Shown: positions 1 to 5,916, counted from the first letter of the stretch. The stretch: DNA of 5,916 nucleotides from 66-474 sp036759545 (GCA_036759545.1 DAIOUL010000117.1:1-5916), one strand, 5' to 3'. Notes: generated from the letters alone by a model not told the origin. Numbers and translations: made by a program.

Positions 1-90
1 GTCGTCAGGAACAGGGGGAATCCAAGAAGACCGTGTGCCGGGCGCCAGAAGCGTGTAACCGGTGAAGCAAGCCTACAACAACAAGCAATT

Positions 91-118
91 TTACAGCGGG
101 CAACTTACAGCGGGGCAA
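91..118. repeat. Short tandem direct repeat, 14-base period
   Basis: TTACAGCGGG occurs exactly at 91-100 and again at 105-114. The four bases after each copy are similar (CAAC and GCAA), giving two imperfect 14-base units side by side. It could be a paired regulator-binding site or a slippage product. Nothing in the sequence decides between these, and only two copies are present. Confidence 0.5.
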
Positions 119-215
119 AGCGCCATCTGCATACCAGAGCGGAGCGCGCGTGGAGTATCGCCCGGCTCGGTTAAATGGTGTGTTAAAGCATCGGACATGT
201 GCAGTTTGACACGCT

Positions 216-243
216 CCGCGCAGTGCGGCGCTTCCTGCCGCGG
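216..243 (+). other. Possible bulged hairpin upstream of the small gene
   Basis: CCGCGCAG (216-223) pairs with CTGCCGCGG (235-243) as eight G-C/A-T pairs with one bulged C at 238 and an 11-base loop. A shorter alternative pairs GCGGC (225-229) with GCCGC (237-241). No T tract follows on the + strand, so it does not look like an intrinsic terminator. It may be a structured part of the small gene's leader if transcription starts upstream of it, or chance in GC-rich DNA. Confidence 0.3.
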
Positions 244-317
244 GATTGGTGAAGTTCGTCACGCTCGCGGCTGGTACGTATCGTGCAGTAGATCAACAAA
301 ATCAATAAAACGAAATC

Positions 318-322
318 AAGGA
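318..322 (+). promoter_or_regulatory. Ribosome binding site of the small gene
   Basis: AAGGA lies seven bases before the ATG at 330 in an A-rich, weakly structured leader (about 292-320), where ATCAA occurs three times (292, 301, 315). This good Shine-Dalgarno match is the main reason for choosing the ATG at 330 over the in-frame ATG at 336. Confidence 0.6.
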
Positions 323-324
323 AC

Positions 325-389
325 GCGTCATGAGCATGCTGGCGGGGGGACAAGCGGATTGGGAGGAAGTGCGTCAGCATCATGACGCA
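325..389 (+). promoter_or_regulatory. Possible start-codon-masking RNA structure (alternative stems)
   Basis: GCGTCATGA (325-333), which contains the ATG of the small gene, is perfectly complementary over 9 bases to TCATGACGC (380-388) inside the coding region. The same downstream segment can instead form a local hairpin, TGCGTCA (370-376) with TGACGCA (383-389), loop of 6 bases, using a second copy of GCGTCA. The two pairings exclude each other: one hides the start codon and the other leaves it free. The complementarity is plain in the sequence; regulatory use is inference, and a 9-base match can arise by chance. Confidence 0.3.
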
Positions 390-524
390 TGGATGGAGCA
401 GGGCCGGCTCGAATTGCTGGCCGATAACCTGTCCGTGCAGAGCCAATCCAATCCGGAATTGCTGAAGGCCATCGAGCAGGAAGTGCGGGCACTGGAGCCC
501 GTTCTGCACACCCGGGCTGCCTGA
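330..524 (+). CDS. Small hypothetical protein, 64 aa
   Basis: I do not recognise the family. Coding is supported by a well-placed AAGGA site, by third codon positions that are mostly G or C, and by an ORF that fills the space up to the convergent pepN stop. The protein is mildly acidic and probably helical: residues about 9-33 (beginning DWEEVRQHHDAW) and about 41-60 (ending VRALEPVL) look amphipathic, joined by a polar Ser/Gln/Asn-rich linker. There is no signal peptide, membrane segment, Cys pair or metal motif, so it is probably a soluble cytoplasmic protein, perhaps one that oligomerises or binds a partner. It ends 17 bases before the pepN stop on the opposite strand, so the two transcripts may overlap. 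The coding start lies inside a possible stem (see findings). Function unknown. Confidence 0.68.
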   Translation: MSMLAGGQADWEEVRQHHDAWMEQGRLELLADNLSVQSQSNPELLKAIEQEVRALEPVLHTRAA

Positions 525-541
525 GCGCAGACGTCCGCGGG

Positions 542-3211
542 TCAGCCCCCCGAGGATGCGGCTTCGCCGGTCAGCATCCGGTCCAGGATATCGGCCAAGT
601 CCCGCGACAATCCATTCTCGTCAGCGAGCCGAACCAGCGTCGCACGTGCCGCTTGGCGGCGTTTCGGTTCCAGCGTGCGCCAATTCTCGAATGCCTTGGC
701 CAGGCGCGCAGCGTTCTGCGGATTCAACGCGTCGATCCGGATAAGCTGCTCAGCGAGAAAACGGTAGCCCTCGCCATTGGGGCGATGAAAGCCCACCGGA
801 TTGCCGCGCGCGAATACACCCAGCAGCGATTGCACGCGATTGGGATTGCGCAGGTCGAACGCCGGATCAGCGACAAGCGCGCACGCGCGCTCCAGCGTCT
901 CGTGCTCGGGAATCTTCGCCTGCAAGGCCAACCACTGGTCCAGCGCCAGCGGCTTCGCATCGAAACGCGCGCGAAAGTCGCGCAAGGCGTCATCAGCCTG
1001 CTGCAGGTCCGCGCGGACCAGCGCGGAGAGTGCCGACAGGCGATCCGTCATGGTCTGCGCATGGCGATATTGCGCGGATGCTCGCGCCGCTCCGGCCGCC
1101 GCATCCAGGCGCCACAGCAACAACAGCACCCGGCCCTTCAATCGCCGTCGCCCGCGCGCGGGGGCGTCCGGAGAACCACTCTCTTCCCGATGCAGTGCTT
1201 CATAGCGCGCGAGCAGTGCGCCATCCAATCGGCGTGCCAGTTGTGTTTCGAGTCGCTCGCGCGCCGCGTGCACGTGGTCCGGATCGAACGGCTCATTGCG
1301 CGCACCCAGTTCGATCGCAGAAGGCGGCGTCAACAGTTCTGCCAGGAGCGCCGGATCGAGTTCACGCTCGTCCGCCCGAAATACTTCGGCCAGCGCGTCC
1401 AGCCACGCGTCCAGCGCAGGATTTTCCGATAGGCCTGCATATTCAGCGTCGAAAGCGGTCGCTGCCAATTGCTGCGCGGCGTTCCAGCGGTCATAGTCTT
1501 CCGTTTCATGGCGCAGCAACAGCGCGAGGTCCTGCGGCGAATAGTCGAAGTGCAGTTGCACGGGCGCGGAGAAGCCGCGCAGCAGCGAAATCACCGGCGG
1601 GCTGCCGATGCCGGTGAACACAAATTGCTGCTCCTTCGAGTCGAATTCCACTACGAGCTCTTCGGCGGACCGGGATCGTCCCTCCAGTCCCAGCGGCATG
1701 CGTGCGCCGTCTCGCGCGAACAGTGCGACCCGCACCGGGATGGGCAGCGGCTGCTTGTCGCGCTGATTCGGTGTTGCGGGCGTATGTTGCATCAGCGCCA
1801 GCACATAGCGGTTCGTGGCTGCTTCGTATTCGCCACGCGCGCGCACCTGCGGCGTGCCGGCTTGTGCGTACCAGGCCAGATACAGCGAAAGGTCGACACC
1901 GTTTGCTTCGCCCAGGGCGGCGATGAAATCTTCGATCGTCGCGGCCTGTCCATCGAAACGCGCAAAGTACAGATCGGTGCCGCGGCGGAAGCCTTCGCGC
2001 CCCAGGCGGCCCGCGATCATCCGTACCAGCTCCGCGCCCTTTTCATAGACGGTTGCCGTGTAGAAGTTATCGATCGCCGCGTACTCGGACGGCCGCACGG
2101 GATGCGCCAGCGGGCCTGAGTCTTCCGGAAATTGCACCCGCCGCAGCATGGAAACCTGCTCGATGCGCTGCAGCGCCGCCGATTGCACCTCGGAGCAGAA
2201 TTGCTGCTCGCGGAATACCGTGAAACCCTCCTTCAACGACAACTGGAACCAGTCGCGGCAGGTCACGCGGTTGCCGCTCCAGTTGTGGAAATACTCGTGC
2301 GCGATCACCGCTTCGATGTGGCGGTACTCCTCGTCGGTGGTGATCTCCGGGTCGGCGAGCAGATATTTCGCGTTGAAAATGTTGAGGCCTTTGTTCTCCA
2401 TCGCACCCATGTTGAAGTCGTGGGTGGCGACGACATTGAAAACGGATAGATCGTAGTTGCGGCCGTAGGTGCGCTCGTCCCAGCGCATGGCGCGCTCGAG
2501 CGCATCCATAGCGTAACGGCAGCCATCGATCGCATCGCTTTCCGCCCAGATGCGCAAGGTGACGTCGCGGCCGTCCGCGGTGCGGTACGCACGCTCGATT
2601 TTTTCCAGATGGCCCGCGACCACCGCGAAGAGATAACAAGGCTTGGGATACGGATCGACGAAACGCGCCCAGTGCCTTCCGCCGGGCAAGTCGCCGGCGC
2701 CATCCGGATCGCCGCCCGCCAGCAGAATCGGAAAGCGCGTGCGGTCGGCGCGCATCGTGACCGTGTATCTCGCCAATACGTCCGGACGATCCGGAAAAAA
2801 GGTGATGCGGCGGAAACCTTCCGCCTCGCACTGCGTCAGCAAGAATCCCGTTTCGCGCGGACCGGACAGATACAAACCCGACAACGCGGTATTCGCCGAC
2901 GGATCGATCCGCACCCGTGTTTCCAGGATGGCACCATCCCGCGCGCCGGGAAGGGTGAGCCCGTGTGCGTCCAGCGCGTACTCCGGAGTCGCCAGTTCGC
3001 GGCCGTCCAGCTTGATCTGCAGCAGCTCCAATCCTTCGCCGTCCAGGTGCAGAGGGTTCTGCTGCTGCGGATCGCGTTGAAGGTGCAGTCGCGCGGTGAC
3101 TTCAGTGGCACCGGTGTCGAGATCGAACTCCAGCTCGATCTGAGGTACGGTCCACGCAGGAGGGGTGTAATCGGCGAGACGGACAACGTGTTTTTCTGAA
3201 ATGTTGCGCAT
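542..3211 (-). CDS. pepN: Aminopeptidase N (M1 family zinc metallopeptidase)
   Basis: This cytoplasmic M1 aminopeptidase removes N-terminal residues from peptides in the last steps of protein turnover. With the start at 3211 it is 889 aa, against 870 in E. coli PepN. The N-terminal domain carries TQCEAEGFR (126-134), with the amine-binding Glu129. The catalytic domain has the exopeptidase motif GAMEN (269-273) and the zinc site HEYFH (305-309) with the third ligand Glu328 in SLKEG. Glu306 is the general base, and Tyr389 in TVYEKG is the transition-state tyrosine. An Ig-like domain and a helical C-terminal domain (NPNRVQSLLGVF at 789-800) follow, as in DUF3458/PepN proteins. All key residues keep the E. 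coli spacing (offset +8). An Arg/Pro/Ser-rich linker (about 675-692) and a short Gly/Ser tail look like additions. The ATG at 3211 fits the family N-terminus but lacks a Shine-Dalgarno site. The frame stays open upstream to 3652, into the dehydratase gene, and an in-frame ATG at 3280 would add 23 residues; I reject both extensions. Confidence 0.97.
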   Translation of the reverse strand: MRNISEKHVVRLADYTPPAWTVPQIELEFDLDTGATEVTARLHLQRDPQQQNPLHLDGEGLELLQIKLDGRELATPEYALDAHGLTLPGARDGAILETRVRIDPSANTALSGLYLSGPRETGFLLTQCEAEGFRRITFFPDRPDVLARYTVTMRADRTRFPILLAGGDPDGAGDLPGGRHWARFVDPYPKPCYLFAVVAGHLEKIERAYRTADGRDVTLRIWAESDAIDGCRYAMDALERAMRWDERTYGRNYDLSVFNVVATHDFNMGAMENKGLNIFNAKYLLADPEITTDEEYRHIEAVIAHEYFHNWSGNRVTCRDWFQLSLKEGFTVFREQQFCSEVQSAALQRIEQVSMLRRVQFPEDSGPLAHPVRPSEYAAIDNFYTATVYEKGAELVRMIAGRLGREGFRRGTDLYFARFDGQAATIEDFIAALGEANGVDLSLYLAWYAQAGTPQVRARGEYEAATNRYVLALMQHTPATPNQRDKQPLPIPVRVALFARDGARMPLGLEGRSRSAEELVVEFDSKEQQFVFTGIGSPPVISLLRGFSAPVQLHFDYSPQDLALLLRHETEDYDRWNAAQQLAATAFDAEYAGLSENPALDAWLDALAEVFRADERELDPALLAELLTPPSAIELGARNEPFDPDHVHAARERLETQLARRLDGALLARYEALHREESGSPDAPARGRRRLKGRVLLLLWRLDAAAGAARASAQYRHAQTMTDRLSALSALVRADLQQADDALRDFRARFDAKPLALDQWLALQAKIPEHETLERACALVADPAFDLRNPNRVQSLLGVFARGNPVGFHRPNGEGYRFLAEQLIRIDALNPQNAARLAKAFENWRTLEPKRRQAARATLVRLADENGLSRDLADILDRMLTGEAASSGG

Positions 3212-3281
3212 CGCTCGATTGTACGAGAATGTCGCGGCGAGAACGCCTTTAGATCCGTGCTCTGGCGCGTAGTTGCGCATC
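3203..3281. repeat. 10-base direct repeat flanking the divergent intergenic region
   Basis: GTTGCGCATC occurs at 3203-3212, across the pepN start codon, and again at 3272-3281, 28 bases before the dehydratase ATG. The copies are exactly 69 bases (23 codons) apart, so on the minus strand both read ATG CGC AAC (Met-Arg-Asn) in the same frame. It may be a paired operator or a duplicated start region; chance is possible. Confidence 0.4.
3218..3223 (-). promoter_or_regulatory. Candidate -10 element for pepN (possible leaderless start)
   Basis: On the minus strand TACAAT (5 of 6 matches to TATAAT) ends six bases before the pepN ATG. The usual -10 to +1 distance would place the transcription start on the A of that ATG, giving a leaderless mRNA, which fits the absence of a Shine-Dalgarno sequence. 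No good -35 lies 16-18 bases upstream (CGTTCT, GCGTTC or GGCGTT), so promoter strength is doubtful. The hexamer sits within a partial inverted repeat, CTCG (3214-3217) and CGAG (3224-3227). Confidence 0.35.
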
Positions 3282-3308
3282 TGTGTATGGTGCGCGCTCG
3301 AAAACCGC

Positions 3309-4286
3309 ATGACCCCGTTCGAATCCCCCACTCTGACCGATGTGCGCACCGCGGCGGTGCGGATCGCGCCGTTCGCGCGCGTCACGCCGGTGTTGCGCGC
3401 CGGCGCGCTCGATGAACTCGCCGGTGCGTCGCTGCATTTCAAATGCGAACACCTGCAAGTAGGCGGCGCGTTCAAGTTCCGCGGTGCGTGCAATGCAGTG
3501 TGGTCGCTGAGCGGCGAGGAAGCCTCGCGCGGCGTGGTGACGCATTCGTCCGGCAACCATGGCGCCGCGCTGGCGCTGGCCGCACGCACGCGCGGCATTC
3601 CGGCCCACGTGGTGGTGCCGCAGGGGGCGGTGCGCGTAAAGCTTGCCAACATCGAAGCCGCGGGCGGAACCCTGCATCATTGCGCGGCGACGCTAGCCGC
3701 GCGGGAAGAGACCGCCGAACGCATCCGCCACGAGACCGGCGCGACCATGATCCATCCCTACACCGATCCGCGCGTGATCGCGGGCCAGGGCACTGCTGCG
3801 CTGGAGTTCTTGCAGCAGGTGCCGGATCTGGATTTGCTGGTCGCGCCGCTGGGCGGTGGTGGATTGATGTCGGGCACCGCGATCGCAGCGCGCGCGTTGT
3901 CGCCGTCCACACGGTTGCTGGCAGCCGAACCTGCGGGCGCCGACGGCGGTTACCGTTCGATGCAACGCGGAGAACGCGTCACCGACGTCGTGCCTGACAC
4001 AATTTGCGACGGCTTGCGTGCGACCATCGGCGAAATCAATTTCCGGTTGCTGCGCGCGCACGGTGTGGAAATCGCCATCGCCGATGATGTGGAGACACTC
4101 GCGGCGATGCGCTCGTTGTGGTCGCACCTGAAGCAAACGGTGGAACCCTCTTCTGCGGTCGTACTGGCGGTGCTGCTGTCGCAGCGCGAGCGCTGGCGCG
4201 GCAAAAAGATCGGATTGTTGTTGAGCGGCGGCAATGTGGATCTCGATGCGCTGCCGTTTCGCGATAACGCAACGGAGTCGCGCTGA
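3309..4286 (+). CDS. PLP-dependent serine/threonine dehydratase or serine-racemase-like enzyme
   Basis: A cytoplasmic fold-type II PLP enzyme, 325 aa. It is expected to deaminate L-serine or L-threonine to pyruvate or 2-oxobutyrate plus ammonia, or to racemise serine. The PLP lysine is Lys56 in GAFKFRGA. SSGNHG (80-85) binds the cofactor side and holds Ser81, the position of the re-face base Ser84 in human serine racemase. GGGGL (182-186) grips the PLP phosphate, and Ser306 in LSGGNVDL contacts the pyridine nitrogen. There is no C-terminal ACT domain, so it is not the feedback-regulated biosynthetic IlvA form. The match to human serine racemase runs nearly end to end, yet its Mg ligand Asp216 aligns with Gly213 here. 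I chose ATG 3309, close to the family N-terminus; TTG at 3273 would add 12 residues. No strong ribosome binding site precedes either. It is the first gene of an operon with the DUF2214 gene. Reaction specificity cannot be read from the sequence. Confidence 0.9.
   Translation: MTPFESPTLTDVRTAAVRIAPFARVTPVLRAGALDELAGASLHFKCEHLQVGGAFKFRGACNAVWSLSGEEASRGVVTHSSGNHGAALALAARTRGIPAHVVVPQGAVRVKLANIEAAGGTLHHCAATLAAREETAERIRHETGATMIHPYTDPRVIAGQGTAALEFLQQVPDLDLLVAPLGGGGLMSGTAIAARALSPSTRLLAAEPAGADGGYRSMQRGERVTDVVPDTICDGLRATIGEINFRLLRAHGVEIAIADDVETLAAMRSLWSHLKQTVEPSSAVVLAVLLSQRERWRGKKIGLLLSGGNVDLDALPFRDNATESR
4274..4277 (+). promoter_or_regulatory. Ribosome binding site of the DUF2214 gene
   Basis: GGAG inside the last codons of the dehydratase gene lies eight bases before the ATG at 4286. 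With the one-base stop/start overlap, this fixes the start and supports translational coupling. Confidence 0.65.
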
Positions 4287-4732
4287 TGTACGGCGACGCA
4301 TTGCTGTCCTACGCGCACTTTCTTTCGATTTTCTTCCTTGCGTGGTTTCTAGCCCGGCAGTGGCTGTTGCTGCGTGCGGGCTACGCCGCGCTGGACGTGG
4401 AAACTCTGGCGCGCACGGATCTGGGCTACTTCATCAGCGCGGGTCTGGTGCTGCTGACCGGCTTGGGCCGGCTGTTCCTGGGCGCCAAACCGCTGGCGTT
4501 CTACACCCACAATGGCGCGTTCCACGCCCTGATCGGCCTGTTCGTGGTTGTGGGACTGATTTCGATCATTCCCACCATGAACTATCAGCGCTGGCGCCGC
4601 TACCGCCGCGAGGATACGCGCTTCGAAATTCCCGCGCGCGAATGGTGGTGGATGCGCGTGCTGGTAGGCGTGGAATTGTTCGGCCTCGCGATCATGCCGC
4701 TCGCCGCGGTGCTCATGGCGCGCGGAATTTGA
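4286..4732 (+). CDS. DUF2214 family integral membrane protein
   Basis: A small inner-membrane protein of 148 aa, with four predicted helices at about residues 6-28, 47-66, 78-97 and 121-144. I assign it to DUF2214 (COG3556) from the pattern SYAHF near the N-terminus, then DLGYFISAGLVLLTGLGR, LGAKPLAFYTHN, and LISIIPTMNYQRW after helix 3, all typical of that family. His11 in helix 1 and the FYTHN segment before helix 3 are the most conspicuous polar sites. The loop after helix 3 (about 101-119) is very basic (QRWRRYRR) and probably cytoplasmic. The family has no established biochemical function. The start codon shares its A with the dehydratase stop (TGATG), so the two are almost certainly co-transcribed and coupled. 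Whether the protein serves the dehydratase, for example in solute or product movement, is speculation. Confidence 0.88.
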   Translation: MYGDALLSYAHFLSIFFLAWFLARQWLLLRAGYAALDVETLARTDLGYFISAGLVLLTGLGRLFLGAKPLAFYTHNGAFHALIGLFVVVGLISIIPTMNYQRWRRYRREDTRFEIPAREWWWMRVLVGVELFGLAIMPLAAVLMARGI

Positions 4733-4783
4733 AAAGTGCGGCAAGAGCCGCCGTCCATGGCAAAGAGCTCCGTGGCCGCTTTT
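4732..4783. terminator. Possible bidirectional terminator between convergent genes
   Basis: AAAAGTGCGGC (4732-4742) pairs with GCCGCTTTT (4775-4783): AAAAG with CTTTT, a two-base TG bulge, then CGGC with GCCG. Inside lies a tight hairpin, GCGGC-AAGA-GCCGC (4738-4751), that competes with the outer stem. The A run on the left and T run on the right are what a terminator working both ways between convergent genes would show. Each T run is only four bases and the stem is imperfect, so the call is weak. Confidence 0.35.
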
Positions 4784-4833
4784 GGACTTCCCGGGGCCGA
4801 ATACGACGGGTTGTTGAAGAGGATCGGAATGCA

Positions 4834-4850
4834 GCGATCAGGACGATCGC
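4834..4850 (-). other. Short perfect inverted repeat after the transporter stop
   Basis: GCGATC (4834-4839) and GATCGC (4845-4850) form a 6-base stem with a 5-base loop, starting five bases beyond the transporter stop codon. No T tract follows in the direction of transporter transcription. It may protect the 3' end of that mRNA or be part of an unusual terminator. Its short length makes chance plausible. Confidence 0.3.
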
Positions 4851-4855
4851 ACAAA

Positions 4856-5916
4856 TCAACTCCCGATATCGCGCAGCCGCTTGCCTTCCATCAACTTGTG
4901 TTCGATCTGTTCCAGCGAAACGCCTTTGGTTTCGGGCACCAACGCCCAGGTGAACAGCAGGAACGCGGCGTTGAAAGCGGCGTACAACCAGAACGTCTGC
5001 GCGTGGCCGAAGCGGTTGAGCAGCGTGAGGAAAGTCGCGCCGACCACGGCGGTGAATACCCAGTTGGTGACGGTGGAGACGCCGATGCCGAAATCGCGTC
5101 CTTTCAGCGGCTGAATTTCCGAGCACAGCGTCCACACCAGCGGTCCCGCCGAGAACGCGAAGCCGACCACGAACACCAGCAACATCGCGACCGCCAGCAG
5201 GCGCTCGCCTTGCGTTCCCATGCCGAGGTGCATCAGCCAGCCGACGACGCCCAGCCCGATCGCCATCACCACGAAACCGGCATACAGGATCGGTTTGCGT
5301 CCCAGCCGATCGACCAGGCCGATCGCGATGAAAGTGGACAAGACATTGGTCAATCCGACGATTGCGGTGAACCACATCTGCGCGGTCGTTGCGTAGCCCA
5401 TGTCGGCGAAGATGCGCGGCGCGTAATACATGACCACGTTGATGCCGGTGAGCTGTTGCACCACCTGCAGCGCGATGCCGAGGAACACCGAACGGCGAAA
5501 ATTGCGGTTCTGCAGAAACAGGTGCCAGCCCTGTTGCGGCGTGCGCAGTTGCTCTGTGATCTCGTCGATCTCGACGCGCACCAGCGCGGGATCGCCGCGC
5601 AATTTCTGCAACACCGCGCCGGCTTCATCATTGCGGGTGCGCAGCACCAGCCAGCGCGGACTCTCCGGCAGGCCCAGCACCCCCAGCAGGAACAATGCAC
5701 CCGGAACCGCGATGATGCCCAGCATCCAGCGCCAGCTCTCGATATAGCTGAACCCCGTGTCCGAGAGGAAGGCTACAAAAATTCCGATGGTGATCATCAA
5801 CTGATAGGTCGAGATCATCGCCCCACGTTTGTCGGGCGGCGCGATTTCGGCGAGATACAAAGGCGCGGTGAAGGCGGCGATGCCGATCGCCAGCCCCAGC
5901 ACGAAGCGCGCGCCGA
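4856..5916 (-). CDS. Sugar porter family MFS transporter, GalP/AraE-like (5' end off window)
   Basis: This is the C-terminal 352 residues of an inner-membrane sugar/H+ symporter of the major facilitator superfamily. The frame is open to the right edge, where the visible part begins GARFVLGLAIG, matching about residue 110 of E. coli GalP (464 aa). TM1-3 and the start of TM4 are therefore missing. The GTG at 5902 is an internal Val codon, not a start. Numbered from that Val, the family signatures are LPESPRW (78-84) after TM6, the sugar-binding QQLTGIN (149-155) in TM7, DRLGRKP (198-204) in the TM8-9 loop, GPLVW (253-257) in TM10, and VPETKG (322-327) after TM12. Long identical stretches with GalP, such as STYQLMITIG and CSEIQPLKGRDFG, place it in the GalP/AraE branch. 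The substrate is probably galactose, glucose, arabinose or a similar monosaccharide; sequence alone does not choose. It is tail-to-tail with the DUF2214 gene, so it is a separate transcription unit. Confidence 0.95.
   Translation of the reverse strand, partial: GARFVLGLAIGIAAFTAPLYLAEIAPPDKRGAMISTYQLMITIGIFVAFLSDTGFSYIESWRWMLGIIAVPGALFLLGVLGLPESPRWLVLRTRNDEAGAVLQKLRGDPALVRVEIDEITEQLRTPQQGWHLFLQNRNFRRSVFLGIALQVVQQLTGINVVMYYAPRIFADMGYATTAQMWFTAIVGLTNVLSTFIAIGLVDRLGRKPILYAGFVVMAIGLGVVGWLMHLGMGTQGERLLAVAMLLVFVVGFAFSAGPLVWTLCSEIQPLKGRDFGIGVSTVTNWVFTAVVGATFLTLLNRFGHAQTFWLYAAFNAAFLLFTWALVPETKGVSLEQIEHKLMEGKRLRDIGS

Larger units (their letters stand above)
1..329. other. 5' non-coding stretch, no supportable gene
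   Basis: I see no gene here. Short open frames exist on both strands, but their translations are rich in Cys, Arg and Ser, have no recognisable motif, and lack a convincing ribosome binding site. Frames entering from the left edge on the + strand stop at about 58, 65 and 174, so a short C-terminal tail of an upstream gene cannot be excluded. The stretch holds a 10-base direct repeat (91-100 and 105-114), a bulged hairpin (216-243) and an A-rich leader (about 292-320) just before the small gene. GTTAAA occurs twice, at 170-175 and 182-187. The sequence looks less GC-rich than the coding regions that follow. Confidence 0.6.

Noticed and set aside
206..211. Perfect TTGACA -35 hexamer
   Set aside because: No -10-like hexamer lies 16-18 bases downstream; that stretch is GC-rich hairpin sequence.
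5..509. Possible genes at the left end (5-262 minus, 62-385 plus, 183-509 minus)
   Set aside because: No ribosome binding sites of note, no recognisable motifs, and two of them overlap the better-supported small gene.
496..518. Inverted repeat AGCCCG/CGGGCT at the end of the small gene as a terminator
   Set aside because: Six-base stem with an 11-base loop inside the coding region and no T tract on either strand.
653..2119. Long + strand open frames over pepN (653-1432 and 1469-2119)
   Set aside because: They lie antisense to a complete, motif-verified pepN. Their translations are Arg/Gln/Ala-rich with no recognisable domain, the usual shadow pattern.
2067..2831. Minus-strand 254-residue frame inside pepN
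   Set aside because: It is an out-of-frame reading of the catalytic region; only the pepN frame shows the zinc-site motifs.
3273..3308. TTG start at 3273 for the dehydratase
   Set aside because: It would add 12 residues not expected in the family; with ATG 3309 the PLP lysine falls at residue 56, as in serine racemase.
3212..3652. Upstream extension of pepN to 3652 (147 extra residues)
   Set aside because: It overlaps the start of the dehydratase gene, has no match to the PepN N-terminus, and is only an open antisense frame in GC-rich DNA.
5900..5902. GTG at 5902 as the true start of the sugar porter
   Set aside because: The frame continues to the window edge with residues that match GalP just before this point (GARF), so it is an internal Val.

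Overview
The window is GC-rich, with strongly G/C-biased third codon positions in its genes. It reads as an ordinary chromosomal segment of a proteobacterium. A PepN-type aminopeptidase very close to the enterobacterial form, a GalP/AraE-type sugar/H+ symporter and a DUF2214 membrane protein together suggest a gammaproteobacterium, perhaps of the Xanthomonadales. That placement is inference; no rRNA or other marker is present. I see no IS element, phage gene, CRISPR array, tRNA or rRNA.

Layout, left to right. Positions 1-329 hold no gene I can defend, only a short direct repeat, a bulged hairpin and an A-rich leader. A small orphan gene of unknown function (330-524, +) follows. It converges on pepN (542-3211, -), with 17 bases between the two stop codons. 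A 97-base divergent intergenic region (3212-3308) separates pepN from a two-gene operon on the + strand. The first gene is a fold-type II PLP serine/threonine dehydratase or serine-racemase-like enzyme (3309-4286). The second is a four-helix DUF2214 membrane protein (4286-4732), whose start codon shares one base with the preceding stop. After a 123-base convergent spacer with two possible hairpins, the 3' part of a sugar porter gene (4856-5916, -) runs off the right edge.

How the genes relate: PepN trims peptides to free amino acids and the dehydratase deaminates hydroxy-amino acids to 2-oxo acids. The divergent pair therefore makes loose catabolic sense, but nothing shows co-regulation. The DUF2214 protein is probably translationally coupled to the dehydratase. 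The sugar porter is tail-to-tail with that operon and is a separate transcription unit.

I found no convincing new multi-gene system. The best leads are small: an RNA pairing that could mask the start codon of the orphan gene, a -10-like hexamer placed so that pepN would be leaderless, a repeated 10-mer around the pepN start, and a substituted metal-ligand position in the dehydratase.
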